Shown here: in pieces, positions 9,013 through 16,631 of the stretch
Position numbering within the stretch: position 1 is the stretch's first letter
How the letters are laid out: every line of letters begins with the position of its first letter
Source: an uncultured Muribaculaceae bacterium
Lineage (GTDB): Bacteria; Bacteroidota; Bacteroidia; Bacteroidales; Muribaculaceae
Reading direction: 5' to 3'
Assembly (NCBI GenBank): GCA_910578035.1
Contig: CAJTOB010000003.1
Location: 24,564-79,323, forward strand
Length of the DNA: 54,760 nucleotides
Made by a program: the position numbers and the translations under genes
Notes under the pieces: generated by a model
The model's database searches: none
The model's input: only the letters and a program-made list of their open reading frames with translations
Told to the model about the DNA's origin: nothing

Positions 9013-10235
9013 AAACTATGCACCGAATACTCGCCATAAACCCCGGCTCGACATCTACCAAGATTGCCGTTTACGATAACCTTACGCCTCGATTCAAGGT
9101 AACCATAGACCATTCTCGCGAAGAACTGAGCCGTTTTCCGAACCTTCTTGACCAGTTTGCATGGCGCAAGGATTTGATAGAGAAAGCTCTCCGTCGCGAA
9201 GGTATAGACATGCGCAGTCTTTCGGCCGTTATCGGCCGCGGAGGTATCATCAAGCCTGTCGAAAGCGGAGTCTATGAGGTCAACGACGAGTTGCGTCATG
9301 ACCTTGAGAATGCCCGCATGCAGCACGCCTCCAACCTTGGCGGTCTGATTGCACGCGATATTGCCGACGAAATAGGGGTGAAGGCGTTTATCGCCGACCC
9401 TGTTGTTGTAGACGAGATGATTCCCTATGCCCGCATAAGCGGTATTCCCGAATTGCCCCGCGAATCAATCTTCCATGCTCTCAACCAGAAAGCTATAGCG
9501 CGTAGGTTCGCACGTGAGTCTGAAAAAAAATATGAAGAGCTAAACCTGATTGTATGTCATATGGGCGGTGGTATCACCGTGAGTGCCCATCGAAAAGGCC
9601 GCGTCATTGATACAACAAACGCTCTCGACGGCTGCGGCCCCTTCTCGCCTGAGCGCTCAGGTTCGCTCCCTCCGGGTCCGCTTGTGAAACTATGCTTTTC
9701 CGGCAGATATACAGAAAATGAACTGATGCGGCTTATTCATGGAGCCGGAGGCCTGATGGCTCATCTTGGAACGACCTCTGTGCCTGAAGTTCTCGAGCGT
9801 ATAGATGCCGGAGACCTCCATGCTATGCTTATACTCCGTGCGATGGTCTATACGGTATCGAAGGAAATCGGTGCGATGTCTATTGCGCTGAAGGGCGATG
9901 TAGATGCTATTCTGCTTACCGGAGGCATAGCCCACAGCCAGCGTATTACAGACTTTATTGCCGAATATGTAGATTTCATAGCTCCAATATACGTCTATCC
10001 GGGCGAAGACGAACTGATGACCCTTGTAGAGAATGCCCTCGCGGCGGTGTCGGGCGAGCGCGAGGTAAAAGTCTACCACAGCAATGATAGTGAGGACCCG
10101 TCGAGCATAAACGACCGCCGGCGACCGTCGAAGTTGCGCGAAATCCTTCTTGCGGCAATCACTCCTCCTAAGAGTACAGTAGGGTCGTTCAGCACTCTGC
10201 GCCAATACCTTCAGAAACGTTTCAAAAAGGGCTGA
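9009..10235 (+). CDS. buk: Butyrate kinase with C-terminal extension
   Basis: 408 residues from the ATG at 9009, which overlaps the ptb stop (ATGA); the next ATG at 9018 is a possible alternative and an upstream in-frame ATG at 8994 lies deep inside ptb. ASKHA-fold marks: 'ILAINPGSTSTKIAVYDN', 'IFHALNQKAIARRFA', 'CHMGGGITVSAHRKG', 'ILLTGGIAHSQRITDF' and 'VYPGEDELMTLVENA'. It phosphorylates butyrate or branched short acids, or makes ATP in reverse. The family ends about 355 residues in, soon after '(R)EVKVY'; here a basic, proline- and serine-containing tail of about 50 residues follows, which is unusual. It is followed after 65 bp by an acyl-CoA ligase. Confidence 0.92.
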   Translation: MKTMHRILAINPGSTSTKIAVYDNLTPRFKVTIDHSREELSRFPNLLDQFAWRKDLIEKALRREGIDMRSLSAVIGRGGIIKPVESGVYEVNDELRHDLENARMQHASNLGGLIARDIADEIGVKAFIADPVVVDEMIPYARISGIPELPRESIFHALNQKAIARRFARESEKKYEELNLIVCHMGGGITVSAHRKGRVIDTTNALDGCGPFSPERSGSLPPGPLVKLCFSGRYTENELMRLIHGAGGLMAHLGTTSVPEVLERIDAGDLHAMLILRAMVYTVSKEIGAMSIALKGDVDAILLTGGIAHSQRITDFIAEYVDFIAPIYVYPGEDELMTLVENALAAVSGEREVKVYHSNDSEDPSSINDRRRPSKLREILLAAITPPKSTVGSFSTLRQYLQKRFKKG

Positions 10236-10300
10236 CAGAACAATTTCGACATGCAGGCAGTTTCAATTAGGTAATATTGACGCAAGATTTTCTTCAGATT

Positions 10301-11956
10301 ATGAAACCACAGGATACAGCCATCAGATATTTCATTCAGGCAATTCGCGAGAACTGGGGCACACCGGCTTTTTCGGATTTCAGAGGCGATACTTACCGCT
10401 ATTGCGATGTCGCCCGCAAGATTGCCAAACTCCATATTCTTTTCAGCGAGGCCGGCATTTCGCAAGGCGATAAAATTGCATTCTGTGGCCGTAATTGCTC
10501 GCAGTGGGCTATTGCAGTGATTGCTACCATAACATATGGAGCTGTCGCAGTGCCTATACTCCACGATTTCAAGTCCGACACTGTCGAACATCTTGTTGAC
10601 GACAGCGACAGCCGCCTGCTTTTTGCCGACGGCAGTGTGTGGGAGAAACTTTCTGCCGGAAATATGCCCAAACTTGAAGGTGCGCTGCTTGTAGACGATT
10701 ATTCGTTGCTTTACAGCTCTTCGAAAAAACTTGCCAAGGCCCGCGAGCACCTCAACCTTCTCTTCGGTGAGCGATATCCCGAACGTTTCACAGCAGATAT
10801 GGTGTCGTACTCCGACCACGACCCCGATGCGACTGCCATAATCAACTATACCGCCGGTTCTACGGGCTTCTCGAAGGGTGTGATGCTGTCGTATCGCAAT
10901 CTGTGGAGCAATCTTCAGTATTCTATCGATGGTCTGACATTTCTCAAGCCTGGCGATGGAATGGTGTCGATACTCCCGCAGGCACACATGTTCGGACTCA
11001 TGATAGAGTGCTTCCATCCATTCGTGAAGGGCTGCCATATATACTTCCTGTCGCGAATACCTTCCCCAAAAATTCTGCTTGACGCCTTTGCCGAGGTTCG
11101 TCCGAAACTCATTGTTGCCGTACCGCTTATAATAGAGAAAATTGTAAAGACCAAAGTCTTTCCCGTAATCAATAAACCGGTGATGAAGCTGTTGCTCCAC
11201 ACGCCGGTCATAGACGGCAAAGTTCTCTCTAAAATCAAGGCTCAGCTTACCGCCGCCTTTGGCGGAAATCTGCAGCAGCTAATCATAGGAGGTGCTGCAT
11301 TGAGCGCTGATGTCGAGAAGTTCCTGCGTAAGATACAGTTCCCGTACACAGTTGGCTATGGAATGACCGAATGCGGCCCACTGATAGGATATGCGCCATG
11401 GAACGAGCAACGCCCCGGCTCTTGCGGCCGTTTGGTAGACCGCATGGAAGGCCGCGTGGAGAGCGATGACCCGGCAAACAAACCCGGCATCCTCTTTGTG
11501 CGCGGCCAGAACGTGATGAAGGGCTACTACAATAATCAGGAAGCTACCGATGCTGTGATAAGCCCCGACGGTTGGATGAATACAGGCGATATATGTACCC
11601 TCGATTCGGACGGCTTCATATATATACGCGGTCGCGACAAGAACATGATTCTCGGGCCTTCCGGCCAAAATATTTACCCCGAGGAAATAGAGCAGAAACT
11701 AAACAATCTGCCTCTTGTTGCCGAATCGCTCGTCATTGATAGCCACGGCAAGCTTACCGCACTGATTCATCCTGATTATGATACTGCCGGAAAAGAAGGC
11801 CTCGACGATGCCGCTCTGATGGCTGTGATGAAGAAAAATATCGCAACATTGAACTCTCAGATTCCGGCATTCAGCCAGGTCCGCGATTTCAGAATTATGA
11901 AAGAAGAATTTGAAAAGACTCCCAAACGTTCTATAAAACGCTATTTATATAACTGA
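10301..11956 (+). CDS. AMP-forming acyl-CoA ligase (long-chain type)
   Basis: 551 residues from the ATG at 10301; a TTG eight codons earlier is less likely. The adenylate-forming superfamily P-loop is visible as 'NYTAGSTGFSKG' (185-196), followed by 'GYGMTECGPLIGY' and 'GWMNTGDICTLDSDGFIYI' and the hinge 'GRDKNMILGPSGQNIYPEE'. It resembles FadD/FAA1-like long-chain fatty-acid CoA ligases, activating a free fatty acid with ATP and CoA. The C-terminus keeps a lysine ('KTPKRSIKRYLYN') where the catalytic lysine is expected. Its position after ptb-buk suggests handling of carboxylic acids, but chain length cannot be inferred. bioB follows after 15 bp, in probable operon. Confidence 0.88.
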   Translation: MKPQDTAIRYFIQAIRENWGTPAFSDFRGDTYRYCDVARKIAKLHILFSEAGISQGDKIAFCGRNCSQWAIAVIATITYGAVAVPILHDFKSDTVEHLVDDSDSRLLFADGSVWEKLSAGNMPKLEGALLVDDYSLLYSSSKKLAKAREHLNLLFGERYPERFTADMVSYSDHDPDATAIINYTAGSTGFSKGVMLSYRNLWSNLQYSIDGLTFLKPGDGMVSILPQAHMFGLMIECFHPFVKGCHIYFLSRIPSPKILLDAFAEVRPKLIVAVPLIIEKIVKTKVFPVINKPVMKLLLHTPVIDGKVLSKIKAQLTAAFGGNLQQLIIGGAALSADVEKFLRKIQFPYTVGYGMTECGPLIGYAPWNEQRPGSCGRLVDRMEGRVESDDPANKPGILFVRGQNVMKGYYNNQEATDAVISPDGWMNTGDICTLDSDGFIYIRGRDKNMILGPSGQNIYPEEIEQKLNNLPLVAESLVIDSHGKLTALIHPDYDTAGKEGLDDAALMAVMKKNIATLNSQIPAFSQVRDFRIMKEEFEKTPKRSIKRYLYN

Positions 11957-11971
11957 ATCTGATTTTTTGCA

Positions 11972-12958
11972 ATGGGAACTAAAGATATCGATTTTGTAAG
12001 AGATTGCGCCGCCCGGGTTTTGGGTGGCGAGAATCTTGATGAAGAAACCCTGTACAGGCTGACAGAAATAGAAGACCCCGAAGCCATCGCACTTCTTGAA
12101 GACAAGGCCGAGGAGATAACCCGTAAATTCTGTCCGGCCAAATTCGATACATGCTCTATTGTAAATGCCCGCTCAGGCAGTTGCTCTGAAAACTGCAAAT
12201 GGTGTGCCCAATCGGCCCACTTTCATACCGGTTGTGAAAGCTACGCCATCGTTGACCGCGATGAGGCTCTTCGTGTGGCCCGCTATAATGCGGAAAAAGG
12301 TGTGGGCCGTTTTTCACTCGTAGCAAGCGGGCGCGCCGTGCGAGGCAAGTCTCTCGACACGATGTGCGAGATATTGGCGTATGCCCGCACTCACGACGGT
12401 ATAAGCACATGCGCCTCGCTCGGACTGCTCAACGAAGAGGAGTTGCAAAAGCTGTGGGATAGCGGCACCCATCGCTATCATTGTAATCTGGAGACTGCGC
12501 CTTCTTATTTTTCCAAGCTTTGCACATCGCACACCATTGCCGATAAACTTGCTACAATCGCTGCTGCCCGCCGTATAGGTTTCGAGGTCTGCTCGGGCGG
12601 TATTATCGGTATGGGAGAGACACGCCGTCAGCGTATGGAACTTGCCATCACCTTGAGGCAGGTCCAACCGGCATCAATTCCTATCAATGTCCTCAGCCCT
12701 ATACCCGGCACTCCTCTCGCCGACACTCCCCTTATCGGTGAGGCCGAGATTCTGCTTACAATCGCGCTTTTCCGCTTTGCCCATCCGGGTGTGCAGCTCC
12801 GCTTTGCCGGAGGCCGTGCGCGTATGAGCCGTGCCGCGCAGCTTAAGGCTCTCAGGATAGGTATCAACGGAGCTGTGGTTGGCGATTTGCTTACCACCAT
12901 CGGCTCAACAATAGCAGAAGATAAAAAACTGGTAGATGACGCCGGATATGAATGGTGA
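11972..12958 (+). CDS. bioB: Biotin synthase
   Basis: 328 residues, a radical SAM enzyme. The cluster-binding CxxxCxxC motif is at C71, C75, C78 ('CSENCKWCAQSAHF'), followed by 'SLVASGRAVRGKSLD', 'HRYHCNLETAPSYF', 'CSGGIIGMGET' and 'PINVLSPIPGTPL', all typical. It inserts sulfur into dethiobiotin to make biotin. The rest of the pathway visible in this window (bioG-bioC, bioD) is 20 kb away, so the genes are split; bioF and bioA are not present. The gene lies between an acyl-CoA ligase and a methyltransferase gene and overlaps the latter by 11 bp. Confidence 0.96.
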   Translation: MGTKDIDFVRDCAARVLGGENLDEETLYRLTEIEDPEAIALLEDKAEEITRKFCPAKFDTCSIVNARSGSCSENCKWCAQSAHFHTGCESYAIVDRDEALRVARYNAEKGVGRFSLVASGRAVRGKSLDTMCEILAYARTHDGISTCASLGLLNEEELQKLWDSGTHRYHCNLETAPSYFSKLCTSHTIADKLATIAAARRIGFEVCSGGIIGMGETRRQRMELAITLRQVQPASIPINVLSPIPGTPLADTPLIGEAEILLTIALFRFAHPGVQLRFAGGRARMSRAAQLKALRIGINGAVVGDLLTTIGSTIAEDKKLVDDAGYEW

Positions 12959-13718
12959 TTTCGTTCTCACACGGGCTCTTTCCAAGGAATTTGCCTCGCT
13001 CGACGATGCCAAAGGGCGTCGTCGCAGCGGGCTTTTCGTGGCTGAAGGCCGCAAGTGTGTCGAGACACTGATTCAGGGTGGTTTCAGACCGCGCCACATA
13101 TTTGTAGACGCCGCTTCCGGTCTTGATTTTGCCGGCGCAGTGGCTGTGAAGCGCGGTTTATTGCGCGAGTTGACGCGCCTGAGCGCTACACCGCCCGTCA
13201 TTGCTTTCTTCGAATTGCCTGAAGAGGATTGTGAAATACCGTCGCCCGACATGGTCAAGAGCGAACTTGTGCTCGCTCTTGACCGAGTGCAGGACCCCGG
13301 CAATATGGGCACGATACTGCGTACTGCCGACTGGCTGGGCGTGCGGACTGTGCTTGCCTCGCGCGACTGTGTCGATATTTTCAACCCGAAGGCCGTACAG
13401 GCCTCTATGGGAGCTATCGCCAGTGTGCGTGTTATATACACAGACCTTGCCGGGTATATGGCTTCGCTTCCGGCCGATGCCGAGATATACGGCACATTTC
13501 TTGACGGTGCCAACATCTATGCCTCACCACTGTCGCCTTGTGGCGTAGTGGTGATGGGTAATGAAGGCAGCGGTGTATCTGCCGAGGTCGCTTCACATGT
13601 CAATCGTAAGCTATTTATACCACCTTTTGGCAACAGGTGTGTGAGCGAGAGCCTGAATGTAAGTGTGGCAACCGCCATCGTCCTTTCACAATTCCGTCAA
13701 CGACAATCCAATGGCTAA
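12948..13718 (+). CDS. TrmH/SpoU family RNA 2'-O-methyltransferase
   Basis: 256 residues from the ATG at 12948 (another in-frame ATG is four codons upstream at 12936). SPOUT motifs are clear: motif 1 'DPGNMGTILRTADWLG', motif 2 'VVMGNEGSGVS', motif 3 'ESLNVSVATAI'. An N-terminal SpoU substrate-binding part ('RRRSGLFVAEGRKCVETL') precedes them. It methylates a ribose 2'-OH in rRNA or tRNA using SAM; the target is not deducible. It overlaps bioB by 11 bp upstream and radA by 8 bp downstream, so it belongs to the same transcript. Confidence 0.92.
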   Translation: MNGDFVLTRALSKEFASLDDAKGRRRSGLFVAEGRKCVETLIQGGFRPRHIFVDAASGLDFAGAVAVKRGLLRELTRLSATPPVIAFFELPEEDCEIPSPDMVKSELVLALDRVQDPGNMGTILRTADWLGVRTVLASRDCVDIFNPKAVQASMGAIASVRVIYTDLAGYMASLPADAEIYGTFLDGANIYASPLSPCGVVVMGNEGSGVSAEVASHVNRKLFIPPFGNRCVSESLNVSVATAIVLSQFRQRQSNG

Positions 13719-15081
13719 ATCAAAACAGAAAACCATGTGGTTCTGCACTTCTTGCGGAGCCGATTCTCCAAAATGGGCAGGGCGCTGCCCGGCCTGCGGG
13801 GAATGGAACACCATGGTGGAAGAGAAAGTGTCTGCTTCGCCGACAGCTTCGGCTGCCGCCGGCGGTTCGCGTCACCGTGCGCAGCCAAAGGCCGTAAATG
13901 ATATCGAGGCGGTCGACGAGCCACGCATCGCCATGCCGAGCCAGGAACTCAACAGAGTGCTTGGCGGCGGTCTTGTGAAAGGTTCCATTGTGTTAATCGG
14001 CGGCGAACCTGGTGTCGGAAAGTCTACTCTTGTGCTCCAGAATCTGCTTTCTATACGTTCGCGTACTATTCTCTATGTTTCCGGAGAGGAAAGCCCGACA
14101 CAAATCAAGCTTCGTGCCGACCGTATAGGCCGTGGCAGCGACAATCTCTTTATAGTCGGCGAAACTTCGCTCGAAAATATATTCAGCCATATAGAGGAAA
14201 TTCAGCCTCAGATTCTTGTCATAGACTCTATACAGACAATCGCCTCGGAGGCTCTCGAATCTTCTGCCGGGAGTGTAGGGCAGGTACGCGAGTGTGCCGC
14301 GGCGCTCCTTCGCTATGCCAAAGACAGCGGCGTACCCGTGATTCTGATAGGCCATATCACGAAAGAAGGCTCCCTTGCGGGCCCGAAAGTGCTCGAGCAC
14401 ATTGTCGACGCCGTGCTCCAGTTCGAGGGCGACCGGCAGTATCTCTACCGCCTGCTACGTGCCGCCAAAAACCGCTTCGGGAGCACATCGGAACTTGGCA
14501 TATACGAGATGTGCCGCAGTGGTCTCCGCGAAGTTTCCAATCCGTCGGAACTGCTTATGAGCAATGCCGACAGTGAGCTTTCGGGCGTTGCTGTCGGGGT
14601 GACGCTCGAAGGCATCCGTCCGTTCCTGATAGAAGTGCAGGCGCTTGTGAGCACCGCCGCATACGGTACGCCGCAACGCTCTGTCACCGGTTTCGACGCC
14701 AAGCGAATGAACATGCTTCTTGCCGTGCTCGAAAAACGAGTGGGCTTCAAACTCGGTCAGAAAGACGTATTCCTCAACATCGCCGGAGGTCTTAAAGTGA
14801 ATGACCCGGCGCTCGATCTCGCAATCATATCGGCAATCCTTTCGAGCAACGTGGATATGAACATACCGCGCGGCTGGTGTATGGCCGGCGAGGTCGGTCT
14901 GACTGGCGAAATACGCCCCGTCACCCGCATGGAGCAGCGCATACTCGAAGCCGAAAAACTCGGCATGACCGACATTCTCATACCTTCGGCACCGCTCAAA
15001 GGCTTCGACACCTCAAAACTTGCAATACGCCTGCACCCCGTAGCCAAAGTCGCCGATGCCTTCCGCGCCCTTTTTGGTTAG
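13711..15081 (+). CDS. radA: DNA repair protein RadA
   Basis: 456 residues, normal for RadA/Sms. The N-terminal zinc finger uses C12, C15, C26 and C29 ('CTSCGADSPKWAGRCPACG'). The RecA-like ATPase has Walker A 'GEPGVGKST' (98-106), and the RadA-specific KNRFG motif is at 253-257. The C-terminal Lon-protease-like domain follows ('LNIAGGLKVNDPALDLAI'). It promotes branch migration in recombinational repair. The start at 13711 is chosen because it begins 'MAKSKQKTMWFC', as in the family, and overlaps the previous stop; a longer frame from 13663 lies inside the methyltransferase gene. Confidence 0.96.
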   Translation: MAKSKQKTMWFCTSCGADSPKWAGRCPACGEWNTMVEEKVSASPTASAAAGGSRHRAQPKAVNDIEAVDEPRIAMPSQELNRVLGGGLVKGSIVLIGGEPGVGKSTLVLQNLLSIRSRTILYVSGEESPTQIKLRADRIGRGSDNLFIVGETSLENIFSHIEEIQPQILVIDSIQTIASEALESSAGSVGQVRECAAALLRYAKDSGVPVILIGHITKEGSLAGPKVLEHIVDAVLQFEGDRQYLYRLLRAAKNRFGSTSELGIYEMCRSGLREVSNPSELLMSNADSELSGVAVGVTLEGIRPFLIEVQALVSTAAYGTPQRSVTGFDAKRMNMLLAVLEKRVGFKLGQKDVFLNIAGGLKVNDPALDLAIISAILSSNVDMNIPRGWCMAGEVGLTGEIRPVTRMEQRILEAEKLGMTDILIPSAPLKGFDTSKLAIRLHPVAKVADAFRALFG

Positions 15082-15137
15082 TGGATATCGCAAAATATCG
15101 CATCTAAATCGCTAAGCCGAATTTTTTTGGAGGAAAA

Positions 15138-15171
15138 TTTGTGAAAATAAAAAAAAGGTTGTAACTTTGCA
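15138..15171 (+). promoter_or_regulatory. Promoter of tRNA-Cys (and probably lysC)
   Basis: TTTG at 15138-15141, exactly 20 bp rich in A, then TAACTTTGCA at 15162-15171. A full consensus match. The mature tRNA begins at 15189, about 13 nt beyond the expected start of transcription. Confidence 0.8.
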
Positions 15172-15188
15172 CCCGCAAACCCACCAAT

Positions 15189-15259
15189 GGTACCATGGCC
15201 GAGTGGTTAGGCAACGGTCTGCAAAACCGTGTACAGCAGTTCGATTCTGCTTGGTACCT
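15189..15259 (+). tRNA. tRNA-Cys (anticodon GCA)
   Basis: 71 nt folding into a full cloverleaf: acceptor stem GGTACCA (15189-15195) with TGGTACC (15252-15258), anticodon stem ACGGT/ACCGT with loop CTGCAAA giving anticodon GCA, T arm AGCAG-TTCGATT-CTGCT. The discriminator base is T, the known identity base for cysteine. CCA is not encoded. It has its own promoter and terminator, and lysC starts 53 nt further on. Confidence 0.97.
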
Positions 15260-15264
15260 CATCA

Positions 15265-15297
15265 ATCCCGCTTCTGCTTTCTGAGGCGGGATTTTTT
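15265..15297 (+). terminator. Terminator/attenuator between tRNA-Cys and lysC
   Basis: A perfect 7-bp stem ATCCCGC (15265-15271) / GCGGGAT (15286-15292) with a 14-nt loop, followed by a T run to 15297. The lysC start codon is only 15 nt downstream, so any lysC transcript from the tRNA promoter must read through it. Confidence 0.8.
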
Positions 15298-15311
15298 AAA
15301 TATAGTAAGAA

Positions 15312-16625
15312 TTGAAAGTACTTAAATTCGGCGGCACTTCTGTCGGTAGTGCCGAGCGCATAAAACATGTTGCAGACCTGGTGTGCAGGTCCAGAGGAGA
15401 TATTGTAGTTCTGTCGGCTATGTCGGGAACTACCAATACATTAGTAGAAATCTCAGAATATCTGTATAAGGGTAATGTGCCCGGCGCTCAGGAGACCCTC
15501 AACGCTCTGTCGGCAAAGTATGCCGCTGTTGTCGGTGAGCTCCTTGCTACAGATTCAGGCCGTTTGGCTGCTTCGGCCGCTGTAGAGCGTAGCCTTTCGA
15601 CTATCCGTTACTATTTCGACAAGGAATTCGGCATAGATGCCGAAAAAGAAATTCTCGCTCAGGGCGAACTGATGTCTACGGCCATGATGCAGGCTCTTAT
15701 GACCGAATGCGGTGTGTATGCCGTGATGCTTCCTGCACTCGACTATATGCGCACCGGCGAAGGCGGAGAGCCTGATATGGCCTACATTGCATCTGGCGTT
15801 CGGCGTCTACTTGAGGTAAATCCAGGTGCCGACGTTTATATCACCCAGGGCTATATATGCCGTAATAATTCCGGCAAGACCGACAATCTGCGCCGTGGCG
15901 GCAGTGACTACACCGCTTCTATTGTCGGAGCCGTGCTCGATGTTGAGGAAATCCAGATTTGGACCGATATCGACGGCATGCACAACAACGACCCGCGCTA
16001 TGTCGAGAACACAAGGCCCGTAGGCGAACTTCATTTCGAAGAAGCGGCCGAGCTGGCATACTTCGGCGCCAAAATACTTCACCCGGCTTGCGTGCTGCCG
16101 GCAAAACTGCATGATATACCGGTGCGCCTGCTCAACACCATGGAGCCGGAAGCTCCCGGTACGCTTATATACAATACGCGCCCCGACGGAACGATAAAAG
16201 CAGTGGCGGCCAAAGACGGCATTACCGCAATCAAGGTTAAAAGCGGCCGCATGCTGCTGGCATATGGCTTCCTTCACAAGGTTTTCGAGATATTCGAGAA
16301 ATATCGCACAAGCATCGATATGATGGCAACATCGGAGGTGGGCGTTACGCTTAGCATCGACGATGATTCGCGGCTGTCGGCCATTGTAGACGAACTCAAG
16401 GCTTTCGGCACGGTGAGCGTAGACCGCGATATGGTTATCATATGCATTGTCGGAGACCTCGAGTGGCATAATTCCGGTTTTGAGGGTCGTGTCCTTGCCG
16501 CTTTGGGCGATATTCCCGTGCGAATGATTTCGTATGGCGGCAGTAACTATAATATTTCGGTGCTTGTGCGCGCCGAAGACAAAGTAGAGGCTCTGCGACG
16601 CCTCAGCAAACATTTATTCGAGTAA
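15312..16625 (+). CDS. lysC: Aspartate kinase
   Basis: 437 residues, monofunctional. The start must be the TTG at 15312: it gives 'MKVLKFGGTSVGSAERI', the canonical N-terminus, an in-frame TAA lies two codons upstream, and the next ATG would remove the substrate-binding KFGGTS motif. Other marks are 'TQGYICRN', 'RGGSDYTASIVGAVL' and 'WTDIDGMHNNDPR'. C-terminal ACT domains ('KSGRMLLAYGFLHKVFEIF', 'MISYGGSNYNISVLV') suggest feedback control by lysine or another end product. It phosphorylates aspartate, the first step to lysine, methionine, threonine and diaminopimelate. No own promoter is seen between the tRNA and the start. The ABC-F gene follows after 6 bp. Confidence 0.95.
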   Translation: MKVLKFGGTSVGSAERIKHVADLVCRSRGDIVVLSAMSGTTNTLVEISEYLYKGNVPGAQETLNALSAKYAAVVGELLATDSGRLAASAAVERSLSTIRYYFDKEFGIDAEKEILAQGELMSTAMMQALMTECGVYAVMLPALDYMRTGEGGEPDMAYIASGVRRLLEVNPGADVYITQGYICRNNSGKTDNLRRGGSDYTASIVGAVLDVEEIQIWTDIDGMHNNDPRYVENTRPVGELHFEEAAELAYFGAKILHPACVLPAKLHDIPVRLLNTMEPEAPGTLIYNTRPDGTIKAVAAKDGITAIKVKSGRMLLAYGFLHKVFEIFEKYRTSIDMMATSEVGVTLSIDDDSRLSAIVDELKAFGTVSVDRDMVIICIVGDLEWHNSGFEGRVLAALGDIPVRMISYGGSNYNISVLVRAEDKVEALRRLSKHLFE

Positions 16626-16631
16626 GGTACA

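Noticed and set aside
8107..10235. A complete butyrate fermentation locus
   Set aside because: Only the last two steps (ptb, buk) are here; no thiolase, hydroxybutyryl-CoA dehydrogenase, crotonase or butyryl-CoA dehydrogenase genes are present, so butyrate production is not claimed.
15189..15259. tRNA-Cys as an attachment site of an integrated element
   Set aside because: No integrase is nearby, I see no second copy of the tRNA 3' end downstream, and the following genes (lysC, ABC-F) are housekeeping.
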